Assembly: GCF_030253575.1 (NCBI RefSeq)
Contig: NC_080558.1
Coordinates: 7,078,001 to 7,142,000 of the forward strand
Origin: Rhododendron vialii
Lineage: Eukaryota > Streptophyta > Magnoliopsida > Ericales > Ericaceae
Length of the DNA: 64,000 nucleotides
Direction of reading: 5' to 3'
Under the pieces are notes generated by a model. That model was not told the DNA's origin and ran no database searches. It was given only the letters and a program-made list of their open reading frames with translations. Below are positions 1-10,549 of the stretch, one piece after another. Made by a program: the position numbers and the translations under genes. Each line of letters begins with the position of its first letter. Position 1 is the stretch's first letter.

Positions 1-269
1 ACGCGGACTAAGCCATGGCTGTTACATTTAATACAGGTACACACACTTGTTTATAGCCCTATCGGAGTTTTTTTTTTTTTCTTTTAACATTGCGATCTGG
101 GTTTGTAGTTCCATGAAAATGAACCTTTTGGGATACAAGAATATTCTCATCGTTGTTTTCATTCGGCAATATTTGACATTTATCTGGCTATTTACCGTAG
201 TTTGACCACTATTATCAAAGTTATTTTGCTTGAGCTTGAGCTTAGCCCCTTTTTATGTCATTAATGGGT

Positions 270-500
270 GTTCCGCTGAGGCCCTTTAAAAATAAGTACT
301 TATTTGTAGTTTTTAAGCTTAAAAATAATAGGTATACTGAAATTAAAAAATATGCAATATGAATATTATTTGATAGATCTCGATTTTGATGAGATCTATC
401 AAATCCTGCCAAAAAAATTGAAAAACTATTTTTGTAAACCTATTATTTTTAAGTTTGAAAATAAATCCTTATTTTTTAAATGTTTATTTGGCTTAGCGGG
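270..500. repeat. AT-rich dispersed repeat with a perfect hairpin
   Basis: An AT-rich block rich in AATAAGTACTTATTT-like words. At 368-404 a 14-base arm ATTTGATAGATCTC is followed by its exact reverse complement after a 9-base loop. A related block at 58.78-59.01 kb shares the words AAAAATATGCAATATG and AATAAGTACTTATTTTTTAA. This suggests a dispersed foldback repeat, but I cannot define its ends or a target duplication. Confidence 0.45.
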
Positions 501-504
501 ATGG

Positions 505-1420
505 GACGGGACGGGACGGGACAGGGGTAGTGAACTTCTATGCTTGAGGTGGCAAATAGAGAACGTAAACTTGGGAAGGATTCCATGTATCATGCGGCCT
601 TGGCTGTAACTTTTACCACGCAAATATGGAGTTGAAATTGGGAGTTTGTGTAAAATTGTGGCGGTGAAAATGTAATTGTCTCAAAACTCTACTATTACCG
701 GCTTTGTTTGGTAAGGAATTTAGTTATGGTGGTGGGTAGAGAGAAAAATAAGGTAATGATTGAAGAGAGTGGTAATGATTGAAGAGAGATAGAGAGAGAT
801 AAAAAAGTAATAATTAGATAAATAGGGTAATAATCGGAGAAAGAAATAGAATAATGATTGAAAAACTAAACTAAAATGTGAACCGAACACAACCAACATT
901 TTCTGTATAAACTTCTTTCAAGCAGGATATTTGGTTTGGTTTTCTTTTACATCTCCTTCTCCCATGATTTCCTTGTCATGGTTTGCTTGGAAGTTAAGAA
1001 GATGAAACGAAAGAAAGAGAAAATTAAACAAAAAAAATTCGTATCAGTTGTTTGATTCCTCGTTTGAAGGGAGGAAGAGAAAAAAATTGAAAGAAATAGG
1101 ATCTTATTTGGTAAATCCATAATGAATCTTTAAATCTGCAATGAATTTCATATCGAATATATGAATTTTATTTAGTAAATCTCGATTAGTTTTATAAGAT
1201 TGTAAAAATCATTTCTATCGTGTTCATTATGAACTTTTTTTTAAATGATAGGAGTAGTTATTAGTAGTATTTTATAAAAGTTGTGGCTCTCAATTTTTTG
1301 ACATCTGGACATAGTACTACTACCCTCAATACTCCATTCAAAGCTCCTTAAAAGGCACCTTTCTCGGAAAGGTCCTAAACCCTCAAGACACGGACGCAAT
1401 CACAGCACCATCTATATTCT
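505..1420. other. Spacer and 5' flank of F-box gene 1, no gene seen
   Basis: No coding stretch is visible. It contains purine-rich GA-type runs (about 720-880), a GGCTTTGTTTGG word at about 703, and AT-rich sequence. The conserved promoter block of the other F-box genes in this window is absent, so gene 1 probably has its own control region. Confidence 0.5.
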
Positions 1421-2590
1421 ATGGCGACCCAAAGCAGCTCCTCTCATCAAGAACCCAAGAACACCTCTCAAACCCCCACCCTTCCCACGGTAGATCCTCT
1501 CCTACTGCCGAATCTCCTCCCGGAAATCATCTTCGAAATACTGTCGAGGCTTCCCGTCAAGTCTCTGCTGCGATTCAGGTGTGTTTCCAAATCATGGCGT
1601 TCTTTGATTTCTCAGCCCGTATTTGCCAAAACCCATCTCAGTTTAGCATCAATGGACGTTGATTATACCCACCATAGACTCATTCTACACTGTACGTATC
1701 CCCCTTTTTTTTATTACAAGTCCTGCTCTCTTCACTCTATTTGGAACGAGAAATCTGATACTGCTGTTGAGCTTGATTGCCCTTTGAACGATCGTTGTTG
1801 GGGAACATGGATTGTTGGTTGCTGTTATGGTTTAGTGTGCGTCAGAGCTGGGCAGGATGTACTTATATGGAACCCGTCTACTAGGAAATCCAAGGGATTG
1901 CCAAATCCTGAAATGCACAATTACATTCCGAGTTATAGTTTTGGTTACGATAAGTCCGTTGATGATTACAAGGTGGTGGGAGTCTTTTCCCATGTTCATA
2001 CTCTCGAGATTGAAGTGAAGGTGTTTACATTAAGGACTAATTCGTGGAGGAGGATTGGTGACTTTCCTCATCGTCTTGGTTTCGGAGAAGAAGGGACGTA
2101 TTTGAACGGGGCCCTCCATTGGACTGTGAGTAGGGAGTCCAATGTTGTTATTGTTTCTCTTGATTTGGCGAAGCAGACTTATGGAGAGATTTCAGTACCT
2201 GATTATCGAGATGGTTATTTGTCTTGGAGCTTGTTGGATGTTTTAAATGGATGCCTCTGTATACGATGTGCCTACGATGATTACGCTGATGTATGGGTGA
2301 TGAAGGAATACGGTATCAGAGAGTCTTGGACCAAAATGATTGTGATACCTCATGCGACCCCTCAATTGGGCACTCCTTACCCCACCCCAGTCTGCATTTT
2401 GAAGAATGGTGAAGTTTTAGTGAATGTTTTTACACATTTAGTTTGGTACAATCCAAAAGATGGCACATTTATTTGTCCTACAATTCGAAATGGTTCAGAG
2501 GGTTCTACTGTCTTTCCCTACGTTGAAAGCATAGTTTCGATTTGTCCTACAATTTGTAATGGTTCAGAGGATTTTACTGTCTTTCCCTAG
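1421..2590 (+). CDS. F-box protein with F-box-associated domain (gene 1, intact)
   Basis: Predicted substrate-recognition subunit of an SCF ubiquitin ligase: the F-box binds SKP1 and the C-terminal FBA domain binds the unknown target. 389 residues, no intron. The F-box lies at about residues 31-71, with the cores LPEIIFEILSRLPVKSLLRF and CVSKSWRSLIS. The FBA domain spans about 105-345, with the family signatures CCYGLVCV, IWNPSTRKSKGLP, FGYDKSVDDYKVV and DVWVMKEYGIRESWTKM. It starts with MATQSSSSHQEP and groups with the broken copy at 19516, apart from the MATERNPI-type copies. Oddity: a 69-bp in-frame tandem duplication at the 3' end (2471-2539 and 2540-2608), and the second copy carries the stop TAG where the first has TAC. 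The protein therefore ends in a duplicated tail instead of the usual SLVSPD tail. CPR1/At3g06240-like naming is by family resemblance only. Confidence 0.93.
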   Translation: MATQSSSSHQEPKNTSQTPTLPTVDPLLLPNLLPEIIFEILSRLPVKSLLRFRCVSKSWRSLISQPVFAKTHLSLASMDVDYTHHRLILHCTYPPFFYYKSCSLHSIWNEKSDTAVELDCPLNDRCWGTWIVGCCYGLVCVRAGQDVLIWNPSTRKSKGLPNPEMHNYIPSYSFGYDKSVDDYKVVGVFSHVHTLEIEVKVFTLRTNSWRRIGDFPHRLGFGEEGTYLNGALHWTVSRESNVVIVSLDLAKQTYGEISVPDYRDGYLSWSLLDVLNGCLCIRCAYDDYADVWVMKEYGIRESWTKMIVIPHATPQLGTPYPTPVCILKNGEVLVNVFTHLVWYNPKDGTFICPTIRNGSEGSTVFPYVESIVSICPTICNGSEDFTVFP

Positions 2591-2870
2591 GTTGAAAGCA
2601 TAGTCTCGCCTGACATTGATGTTGACAATGGGGTTACTGGGGTTTAGTGGCAACAGCAATACTAAAGGGAATAAAGGTAAAATTAGATGTTTGATTATGT
2701 CTTACCAGCCTTCCCCTACTCTTGTCAATCCATTGTGTTTATATATTTGGTCTTGTGTCTTTTAATATCGTAGTGATGTACTCAATCTTGATATTAAAAC
2801 CGAAAAAGAACAAAGTTCCTTAGTTCATATTTATTGAAGTTGAACCTAGTCTTTGTAAAATACATCGCCA
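2591..2870 (+). other. F-box gene 3' flank module (gene 1)
   Basis: Likely 3' UTR and flank. It carries words repeated after other family members: ACTAAAGGGAATAAAGGTAA, GATGTACTCAAT, and AAACCGAAAAAGAA. The same module recurs at 3160-3400, 20.64-20.85 kb and 24.90-25.15 kb. Confidence 0.7.
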
Positions 2871-3400
2871 CCTGCGGTGATTGTGCTGATGTATGGGTAA
2901 TGAAAGATAGGATATTTGAGAGTCTTGGACCAAGTTGGTTGTCATTCCGTATGTGCCTCTTCCATTGGCTGGTCCTTACTACTCCATACCAGTGTGCATT
3001 TTGAACAATTGTGAAGTTTTACTGTATATTAGTTCCTTAAAACACAAAAGATGGCACATTTATTCATCCTACTATTCGCAATTGTTCGACGGGTTTTTCT
3101 ATCCATGTCTGTCCCTACTTTGAGAGCCTAGTGTCCCCTGACATTGATGCTGATAGTGGGGTTCAGTGGTAGTACCCATACTAAAGGGAGTAAAGGTAAA
3201 ATTGCCTTCGATTATGCCTTACTAGCCTTGCCCAATTTTTATTAATCCATGATGTGTTTTATATGGGTTCTTGTTCTTTTTGATCTCTTAGTGATGTACT
3301 CAATGCTGATTTTAAAATTGAAAAAGAAATAAGTTCATTTACTCATATTTATCGAAGTTTAACCTAATTTTGGTAAAACCACCGGTTAATAGTGAAAGGG
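2871..3400 (+). pseudogene. Duplicated C-terminal fragment of F-box gene plus its 3' flank
   Basis: A partial tandem copy of the end of gene 1. It begins inside the FBA domain (GATGTATGGGTAATGAA, the DVWVMKE region) and runs through the [16 protein letters not shown]-like end near 3170, then repeats the 3' flank module (ACTAAAGGGAGTAAAGGTAA at about 3180). There is no F-box and the frame is interrupted, so it cannot make the family protein. It looks like an unequal-crossover remnant. Confidence 0.8.
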
Positions 3401-4462
3401 ATTCACATAAATATGGTTTCACGTCATGATATGTTTGACATTGTTAACGAGATGATGGGTTTTTGAGGTGACACTTGTTTCTTTTTTTAATTTCCGGAAC
3501 TTGGAGGAATAGGTTGAGGAAAATTTTGAAATTCACAAAACATGCATGACGGATGACACCGTAGCCAACAGCCAATCCATAAGGATTTAAATTTCTTATA
3601 CGGAGTATTTTGTCTACTTTTTTTTCACTGCATTATGGTGTTCAAAAGGTGATTGTCGTTTCGGAAATAGGTTAACCTAAGTTTATTTTGTGTGCTTCTA
3701 ATTTAGTGGAACATTAAGTTCAAAAAAAACAAACTTAAGAGGATTGTTAATATTCTCTTTTTTGGGGGTGTGGGAGGAGTGATGTGTTTCATGCATTGGC
3801 GAGGACATTTTGATTGACTGCTAGCTTTTTAACAAGTGGGCTTTTTAGCAATCATTAACTACTTTCCAATTAGTCTAAGCCGAAGCATGTTTCCTGCTTG
3901 GTACCTCAAGTCAACCCCGCGGAGAAGCGAAAGCTCGATGAGAACTAATAGGCCATGCATGTCTAATTCTTACTTAATCCTTGTGCTCTATTTGGTTTTT
4001 TGTTTTCTTTTATAGTAATTGGAAGTATGAGCTTTGTAATCCATTGATGAGTTTTGAGCTTGAATCCTTCAAAGCTAAGTCTGTCTAGCATATTCATACA
4101 TATAACATTTAGGTGGAATGATTGGAGGAGTTGCCTCATGCGCAAGAATGGAACCAGGATTTTACTCTAGTAGTGGCGGAATGTATACTAAAAAAATCTA
4201 GTGGTGGCGAGACTATATAAGTTGGGCATAATTTTTTTTTTTTACATATAATAATTGTATTTTCTAAAATTCTTGTCATTGCGATCGCCGCCACTAGACC
4301 CCCTGATCCCAAGAAATTCTAGGCTTAAATTGTGACTGGACATTTTTTTGTGGAATTGCAGAAATTTCTTCCAACGTGGGCAGCCACGCGTTGGGCGAAT
4401 ATTAGAGCTGCATACTGTTTTTTGGCGCTCTAGGCATGAGTTAGGTGCCATTACTTTTTGAG
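3401..4462. other. Intergenic, no gene seen
   Basis: Degraded spacer after the F-box fragment. The first part resembles the flank downstream of the 19516 pseudogene (ATGATGGGTTGTTGAGGTG-type words near 20880). I see no credible coding sequence. Confidence 0.5.
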
Positions 4463-4631
4463 TGGTGCTAGTACCACATCCATTTTCACACCCAAACATA
4501 CACCCACCATTCACATGAGTGGTGGGTTCCACACACACTACACACTCTAGTGTGTCTGTGTGTGTATGGAGCCCACCACTCATGTGAGTGTGGGTATGTG
4601 TTTGGGTGTGAAAATGAGTGTGACACTAGAA
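4463..4631. mobile_element. Foldback MITE, about 170 bp
   Basis: A long imperfect inverted repeat. The left arm (TTTTCACACCCAAAC, ACATGAGTGGTGGG) is matched by the right arm read in reverse, with the axis near 4545. CA/TG-rich arms of this type recur in the foldback at 57.49-57.62 kb. No clear target duplication, so the superfamily is open. Confidence 0.7.
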
Positions 4632-4842
4632 ATTTTTCCATAATCCACAAACTTCAAACAACTATATCTTCATCATACGAACTCCGACTGAGGCGGATCT
4701 TCGTCAAAGTTGAACCCCTGGAAGCCTACATCTCTGTGGACTTTGAGGTGGTCCAATCGCCTATTTCTAAGTAGAGAAAAGAGTATGGTCATAATGCCAC
4801 GGAGTAGTCTTAGGATTCAATTTCGAGTTTTGGGGTTTTGTT

Positions 4843-5293
4843 CAGTGTTCTAAAAATCGGTTTTAATCACCGATTAATCGGATTTATGGCCTCTCCGATC
4901 AGATTAATGCCTGGGCTTTTGAATTAGACGGTCTGGAGATTAATCGAGGTTTGGCGGCGATTAGTCGATTAATCGGCGATTAGGCGTCTATTCCGCAATT
5001 AAACAGGATAAAGCTGTAATTTAAAAAATTCAAGGAGTGTAACTGTTGGGGTAATGAAGTTGAAGGGCTTGTTATGCAATTTTACTCACTAGTACCGGTT
5101 TAAGGGCTTCGAGATATACGATCGTCTGGCATCTCAGAGCAGAGTAACACCAGAGTAAAACACGATCGGAAGATTCGGAACCCTAAAACACGATCGTCTG
5201 GTCTCTCGCTCTCCGCTTGTCATCGCCGTCTTTCATCGCCGTCTGTCATCGCCGGTCGTCATCTCCGGTCGTCCTCGCCGCCTCACTGCTGTA

Positions 5294-5346
<53 letters not shown>

Positions 5347-5393
5347 GGTATCTTAGTATCTCTCTCTCTCTCTCATGCATACACTAGGTCCAG

Positions 5394-5440
<47 letters not shown>

Positions 5441-5906
5441 ACTCTCGTCTGGTATCTCAGTATATACTATACTGGTGTATATAATATATAATATACAATA
5501 TACACTCCCCTAACTAGTATAGTATATAATATGCACACCACTAACTAGTAATATAATTAAACTAATATACACCCCAATAATAAATATATCAAAAGTCAGT
5601 ACACTCACCGACTGAATAGTCCACTCTCTATGTCTCTTTCTTTGAATTGCAGAGAACTGTTAACATTCAGAAGTGTTTACATTGAGTATTCGATAGTGAA
5701 AGAGAACTAGAAAATTTTTTAGGAGAGAAGATATATCACATCAACTAGGAAATCTGTGATTAATAATGGTAGGGAGGTTGCAGAATATTAAAAAAAAAAC
5801 AAAAAAAACAAAAACTGACTAATTGCTAAAAGGCGATTAATGGTTGATTAATAGGTCTCGAAGCTTGAAGGTGGTCGTCGCCTGCCTAGCGCGTTTTAGA
5901 ACATTG
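4843..5906. mobile_element. Non-autonomous hAT-like element, 1,064 bp
   Basis: Ends CAGTGTTCTAAAA and, on the other strand, CAATGTTCTAAAA, forming a 13-bp terminal inverted repeat with one mismatch. It is flanked by a perfect 8-bp target duplication GTTTTGTT (4835-4842 and 5907-5914). Both ends fit the hAT terminal consensus YARNG. Subterminal zones are full of GATTAATCG/CGATTAATCG-type repeats, as expected for transposase-binding ends. The interior holds a TC-rich block, CGCCGTC-rich sequence and no transposase-like ORF, so it would depend on a helper element. Confidence 0.87.
5297..5430. repeat. (TC)n microsatellite, two tracts
   Basis: Two dinucleotide tracts, about 5297-5342 and 5396-5430, separated by a unique 50-base stretch, all inside the hAT-like element. 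Confidence 0.95.
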
Positions 5907-5914
5907 GTTTTGTT

Positions 5915-6940
5915 GCATTTTGACGTCATCACTCATTTACAACCTCCGTTGTGGACCTTATACTAGACCTTAAGAGTATCCTTAAGAGTCTTAAGATAAG
6001 CTTATTTTCGTTATTTGATTACCTTTTTGTGATTTCTTTACTCTATGAAATTTTAATTTTCGGTAGAATACGGATGATGGTGGGTAAAAGTCCTATTAGT
6101 GGTGCTACAAGTTAGTTCTTGTGCCCGAGGGCAATAAGCAGGCAATCATTTACATTTTGTATCCTGTTGCCGACCTGTTCGTATTCCATGTTACCTTTCG
6201 TTGATTGTGCACCATTAATACAGTGCTTGTTTATTGAATTGCTTATTTAGAAGCTTATAGACCTTCGGTTTATAAATACCTTGTGTCATGAATTTTTTGG
6301 TCGTTATGGCACATTATAACTTTTGTATGCAACATCTCATACAAGCAATAACTATGATGGTGTGTCACATGTTTTCAGAAACTGAGAATGACGAGGTGTG
6401 ATTCCCATAATTGAGTAACCGTTCCAGTTTTGGAAAAAGTACATATTTTTTTGTCTAAAAACAAGGCTTGTTCCAGATTTGTGAAACTTCCTATTTTTTA
6501 AGAATGTTTGACAATACTCCTGCGTGAAATGACAATACTACCCTTCCCCCATTTTGTCAGCATTCAGCAACCCAACCTAGGGTGAAGTGGAAGGACAATA
6601 TGGTCATTACAACACTTACCTTCTCAAAAAAGAAGAACTTTGCAGGGTGAAGTGGAACGGATGTTCCTTTTTTGTGCTGTTCATGACCAAAAAAAGTACT
6701 TTTCTAAAAAGAACCTACTCTGGAACGGCCTCTCAGAATTGCTTATATTGGTAGTCTTGGTGATGTTACAAATTTGAAATGCATTGAGAGCTAATACTCG
6801 GCTCGTAATCTTGCTAAAATGGCGGTAGATTGAAGTTAAGCATCTTGTTTGGGTTGGGGAAGTGCCAAAAGCGTTGGGGTCTACTGAGCTTCCTAGTTGC
6901 TGTTGATTTTGCTTCTTTTTGCTGTTGTTTCTTCTGACTT
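5915..6940. other. Intergenic, no gene seen
   Basis: AT-rich spacer. A word near 6706 (CTCTGGAACGGCCTCTCAG) resembles one near 58.99 kb (TTCTGGAACAGGCTCTCAG), so part of it is a dispersed repeat. Nothing coding is recognised. Confidence 0.45.
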
Positions 6941-6943
6941 TGT

Positions 6944-7045
6944 ATGCCCATCGGGTGGAAAAATATGGGGGAAATCACGGAACAGTGGAAAGAGGGGCAA
7001 GTATTGCCCAGGTCATGGACCACTTTTTTGGAATTCCTAAGTGAT
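6944..7045. repeat. Segment repeated inverted at 17.26-17.34 kb
   Basis: The stretch with CATGGAACAGTGGAAAG-like words and GGGCAATATTGCCC-type sequence here matches the reverse complement of 17258-17337 (GACCTGGGCAATATTTGCCC, CACTGTTCCATGATTTCCCC). The origin of this shared piece is unknown. It could be a dispersed repeat or the remains of an old inverted duplication. Confidence 0.6.
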
Positions 7046-7189
7046 GGGAAGGAGAAAAGTAATTCAAAAGACATGGGAATCAAAACAAATATGGACAAAA
7101 TTACCTCTCCCTTTCAAGACGACGTTGTTGGTGTCTCCCACTCCCAATTTCGTGTTTTCCCCCTTCCCACTCCCCAACTGAAGTAAACC

Positions 7190-8515
7190 CCTAAACCATT
7201 TCAAATCTGTCTGTGCTCCAGAAGAACTAACACGTCATCTCATCCTCCCTAGGGTTTGCTCCCCCTTCATCTCCTCTGTGTTCTCCATCGTCTGAAGAAT
7301 TGCTCAGTACGAACGCACTTCATCTGCAGTGAGAAAGCCTCACACTTCCACGGTAGATCTGCTCGTCTAGTCCGGAATACCCTTGCCGACACACCCGCCT
7401 CCGCTCCTCGCTCCAACGCCCGCACCTCCATTTCTCTCTCCTCTCCTCTATCTCTCTCGTCAATTTTTTGGTATATTTGGCTATTTGCTCTTTTTTGTAT
7501 CTTTTTAACTAGCTGAAAGCATCTATAGTTCTTCATGTCTTCTCGTAATTTGGTTGATAGGTGCGGGTAACTGTGTGAGTTCACTCACCACCTACAAAAG
7601 GTTTAGGGTCCTTAAACACCAACCCCCCCCACATTAGTTTTCACGTTTTCTCCTGCTTTATGTGTAATTTTTACTGCTATAATACTCTTGGTATTTTGTC
7701 TTCTCGGTGGTTTCTATAATCAGGTTTGATGTGCTAGATGAAATGGAAAAGAGGATAAATATGACAATTATGGAACGCACCATGGACGTGCCTTAAATTA
7801 GTATGCTGCACAGTTGTTTCCTAAAAGGAGTTTCATAGGCCTCGTGTTGGATATTACACTTACCCAGCACATTGTTTTGATGAGAAAAAATTGGGAAAAG
7901 TTGGAATCCCTTACATGTCCAGGAAGGCGTAGGCATGCATTAGTTACTTAATTTTTGTTGTCAAGGTTTACCTACCAAGACGAGATGCCATCAGCATACA
8001 ACGTAGTTAATTAAAACTACAAGTTTCCTCTATGTCCATGAGTATGTATTATATATTCTTTATGTTACCTCGCCCATATCTTTATGATTTCTTTAGCTTT
8101 TTTCTCTGTGTGTGTTCATGTAGTGCGATGTAGTTTTATGCCATGCTAGACTGGGGCTTAGTTACGCTTTCTAGGTTTAGGATATTAAATGTTGTTAGAT
8201 TTTATTTTAATGACAGTCACATGATTAAACATCATGTTAAAAAATAAAATTTGGGTATACTATCGAAAATTTGTTGATCAATCACGTTGAACGATACTCC
8301 AGACATAGTTATAAGGATTAATAACGTGCAGTTTGTGATATTGCCATTGTATGGTATTGTTTTTTCGGGTATCAAAAACGTGTTTGTGTTCTTATATTTT
8401 GTTGATTATTTTGTGTTTTTGTGTGGGATAATGGCTGGCAGCCGTCGGATTGGATCAGTAAGCTGGTGTTTGGAGGACAGGTCACCGACGAAGAAGTCGA
8501 GAGCTTGAACAAAAG
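7190..8515 (+). other. Gene-like leader and one candidate exon, unrecognised
   Basis: The interval 7190-7570 is pyrimidine-rich, with CCCTAGGGTTTGC-type sequence resembling a plant 5' leader. At about 8433-8515 a short candidate exon reads DWISKLVFGGQVTDEEVESLNK and is bounded by an AG before CCGTCGG and a GTGAGC after the last codon. I do not recognise the protein. It could be a real internal exon of a degraded gene or chance. It lies just upstream of the BRCT-like piece, but I cannot show that they belong together. Confidence 0.3.
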
Positions 8516-8849
8516 GTGAGCTTTCCAGATTGGCAATGAAGCCAACTAGAATCGAAGTACTGAACCTTTTGGTAATAATGTTAACTAGACAGCTTTCCAG
8601 ATTCCTCCTAATGAAAGAGCTTATTAGCTTAGGGTTTTTGAATCACTACCATATGTTAGATCAAAAGATTTGAGACGACGAAGAGGCATGGCAAACGTCC
8701 GTGCCTTGTTCAACAAAAACTTGGATTATGATAGAATTAAACAGAAAAAAAAGCTTTCCCATCTTTTTTCTTCTGTCACTTTTCTGCTCCCAAATTGGCA
8801 AAATGTCAGCTTTAGATTTTTCCTCACTGAAGTTATTTTTTCTTCACAG

Positions 8850-9890
8850 ATTTTGGCACGACTAGGTAGCTCTGTAGCATCATGTTGTTCAAATGCTACA
8901 CAATTTATAGCTGATAGATTTGGGCAAACAGGGATATGTTGGAATCCATTGCTCTTGGTAAACTAATAGTGACACAATTATGGCTTGATAGTTGTGGCCA
9001 AGCAAACTGTTGTATCAATGACAAGAATTACAACCTATGAAGCACCGGTACGCCAGAAACAATGGCGTACACGTACTTGGTACGGGTACGGGCCGGGTAC
9101 GCCGGAAACGAACCGGGTACGTTCGTATGTTTAGGGTACGGCATGGGTACGCGAATACTCTGATGGGTACGCAAAGAAGAAGAAGAAGCAGATGAAGAAG
9201 AAGAAAGATCGAAGAAGAAGAAGAAGAAGAGAGAGAAAGGGAGAAACCTGTTGATCCACTGCTACTGCGAGAGAGAGACGTCGGACGGAGAAGAGAGACG
9301 ATGATCGATGGCGACGAGAGAGAGAGACGTCGGACGATGATGATGATCGACGGCTAGAGAGTCAGAGAGAGAGAGTCGACGGCGAGAGAGTCAGAGACGA
9401 TGTGGGAAGTTGTGAGCCCTAGGTTCATACGTATATTTAAAGGGTTATTACACTCCAGTCCTTATACCTTATCATATGCAACAATATGGTCCCTAAATAT
9501 ATGAAAGTTTGCACTTCGACCCCTGGTCTCTTTTAAATTTGTATTTTATTAAGAAATATATAAATTTTTTATAACTAATATAATGATGTGATTATACATG
9601 AGCTATACATTATACATACAAACTCAAGCATATTAAAATTATAAAAAATAATAATAAATAAATATGCCGTACCCCCGCCGTACCCGTACCCTACTTTTTT
9701 GGATTTTTCCATTTTCCGTACCCGTACCCGTACCACGTACCGGTACCCGTGCTCCATAGATTACAACCTTAGGGATGCCAAAAAGGAAATGGGAATTAGC
9801 TTCAGCATGCCAGTTTCATTGGCCCATGGTAGACAACATCCCCTTCTAGAGGCATTGCTTGCATCTATGTTTGTATGGAATTCCTGTACC
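8850..9890 (+). pseudogene. BRCT-domain protein gene fragment, broken and split by a transposon
   Basis: Translation gives ILARLGSSVASCCSNAT, then (after a frame change near 8925) LWLDSCGQANC and NDKNYNLRDAKKE, and after the transposon FSMPVSLAHGRQHPLLE. From memory of the family, this matches the C-terminal tandem-BRCT region of plant DNA-damage-response proteins of the MDC1/PTIP-like type (At3g21480-like). The exon start at 8850 follows TTCTTCACAG. There is one frameshift in the first half, a 725-bp insertion at 9035-9759 inside the codons for N-Y-N-L, and loss of similarity after about 9850. It therefore cannot encode the domain. The rest of the gene is not seen. Confidence 0.65.
9035..9759. 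mobile_element. Non-autonomous hAT-like element with GGTACG ends, 725 bp
   Basis: Terminal inverted repeat CTATGAAGCAC / CTATGGAGCAC, flanked by an 8-bp duplication ATTACAAC (9027-9034 and 9760-9767). Removing it plus one duplication restores the reading NDKNYNLRD in the BRCT fragment, which confirms the boundaries. Subterminal regions are dense in GGGTACG/CGTACCC repeats. The interior holds an AAG/GA-rich tract (about 9175-9390). No transposase ORF is present. The ends do not fit YARNG exactly, so hAT is inferred mainly from the 8-bp duplication. Confidence 0.82.
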
Positions 9891-10165
9891 AACACTTAAG
9901 AGTATGCATAATCTCTGTTTGCTGCTTCCCAAAAGGGGTCGTAGAGTCATTGTTACTTTTGAAGTAGCAAAAGTAACAATGAATCATTTCTGCCAATTTT
10001 GTGATTGTGTCAATCGTAATGCTAATTTTTCTGTATTTATTTGCTCGTATGTCGTTTCCATGGCACCAATCATGTGAAGGATCGGCTTCTGTAACGACTT
10101 CAAATGGATGAAGATCGTGATTTCGAAACTCAGTCATTTGAAACTTAATCTGAGTTTGAGAGGTT

Positions 10166-10346
10166 TTTTTTTTCAATTTTTGTATACGTCAGCTGGGATT
10201 AGCGGGGAGTTAGTAGGTTAGTCCACAATGGGAAACAGAGCCTATGGATAGCCTTGAATCTCAAACTCCCACGACGGAGCTCAAACCCTGGCCTCCCACA
10301 TGGGGAGGACCAAGAGATGCCAACTGGATTAGAGCCCATTGGCCTA
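10166..10346 (-). mobile_element. tRNA-derived SINE, minus strand, about 181 bp
   Basis: Flanked by a perfect 14-bp direct repeat GAGTTTGAGAGGTT (10152-10165 and 10347-10360). On the minus strand the head carries tRNA-like pol III promoter boxes (CCAGTTGGCATCTC as box A, GGTTTGAGCTCC as box B) and the tail ends in a short A-run (the T-run at 10166-10172 on the plus strand). These are the hallmarks of a target-primed SINE insertion. The exact SINE family is not assigned. Confidence 0.85.
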
Positions 10347-10549
10347 GAGTTTGAGAGGTTAGCAAAGCAATATGAACATTGTTTTGTTACTTTCTTTCCT
10401 CCTTTAGCAACAAACCTTATATTGCTAGAAAACGATAGGATATCAGTGAATAAGAATAGGAGAGATGGGGCCTTTCCTTGTTATGCCTCTATGCATGCAC
10501 CATTTCCATTTGACATTCAAGTCGGTTAAGTTCTGCTCAATCGTTAGTC

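Noticed and set aside
701-892. Tourist-like MITE starting GGCTTTGTTTGG
   Set aside because: The right end CCGAACACAACC is only a partial match and no TAA/TTA duplication is present.
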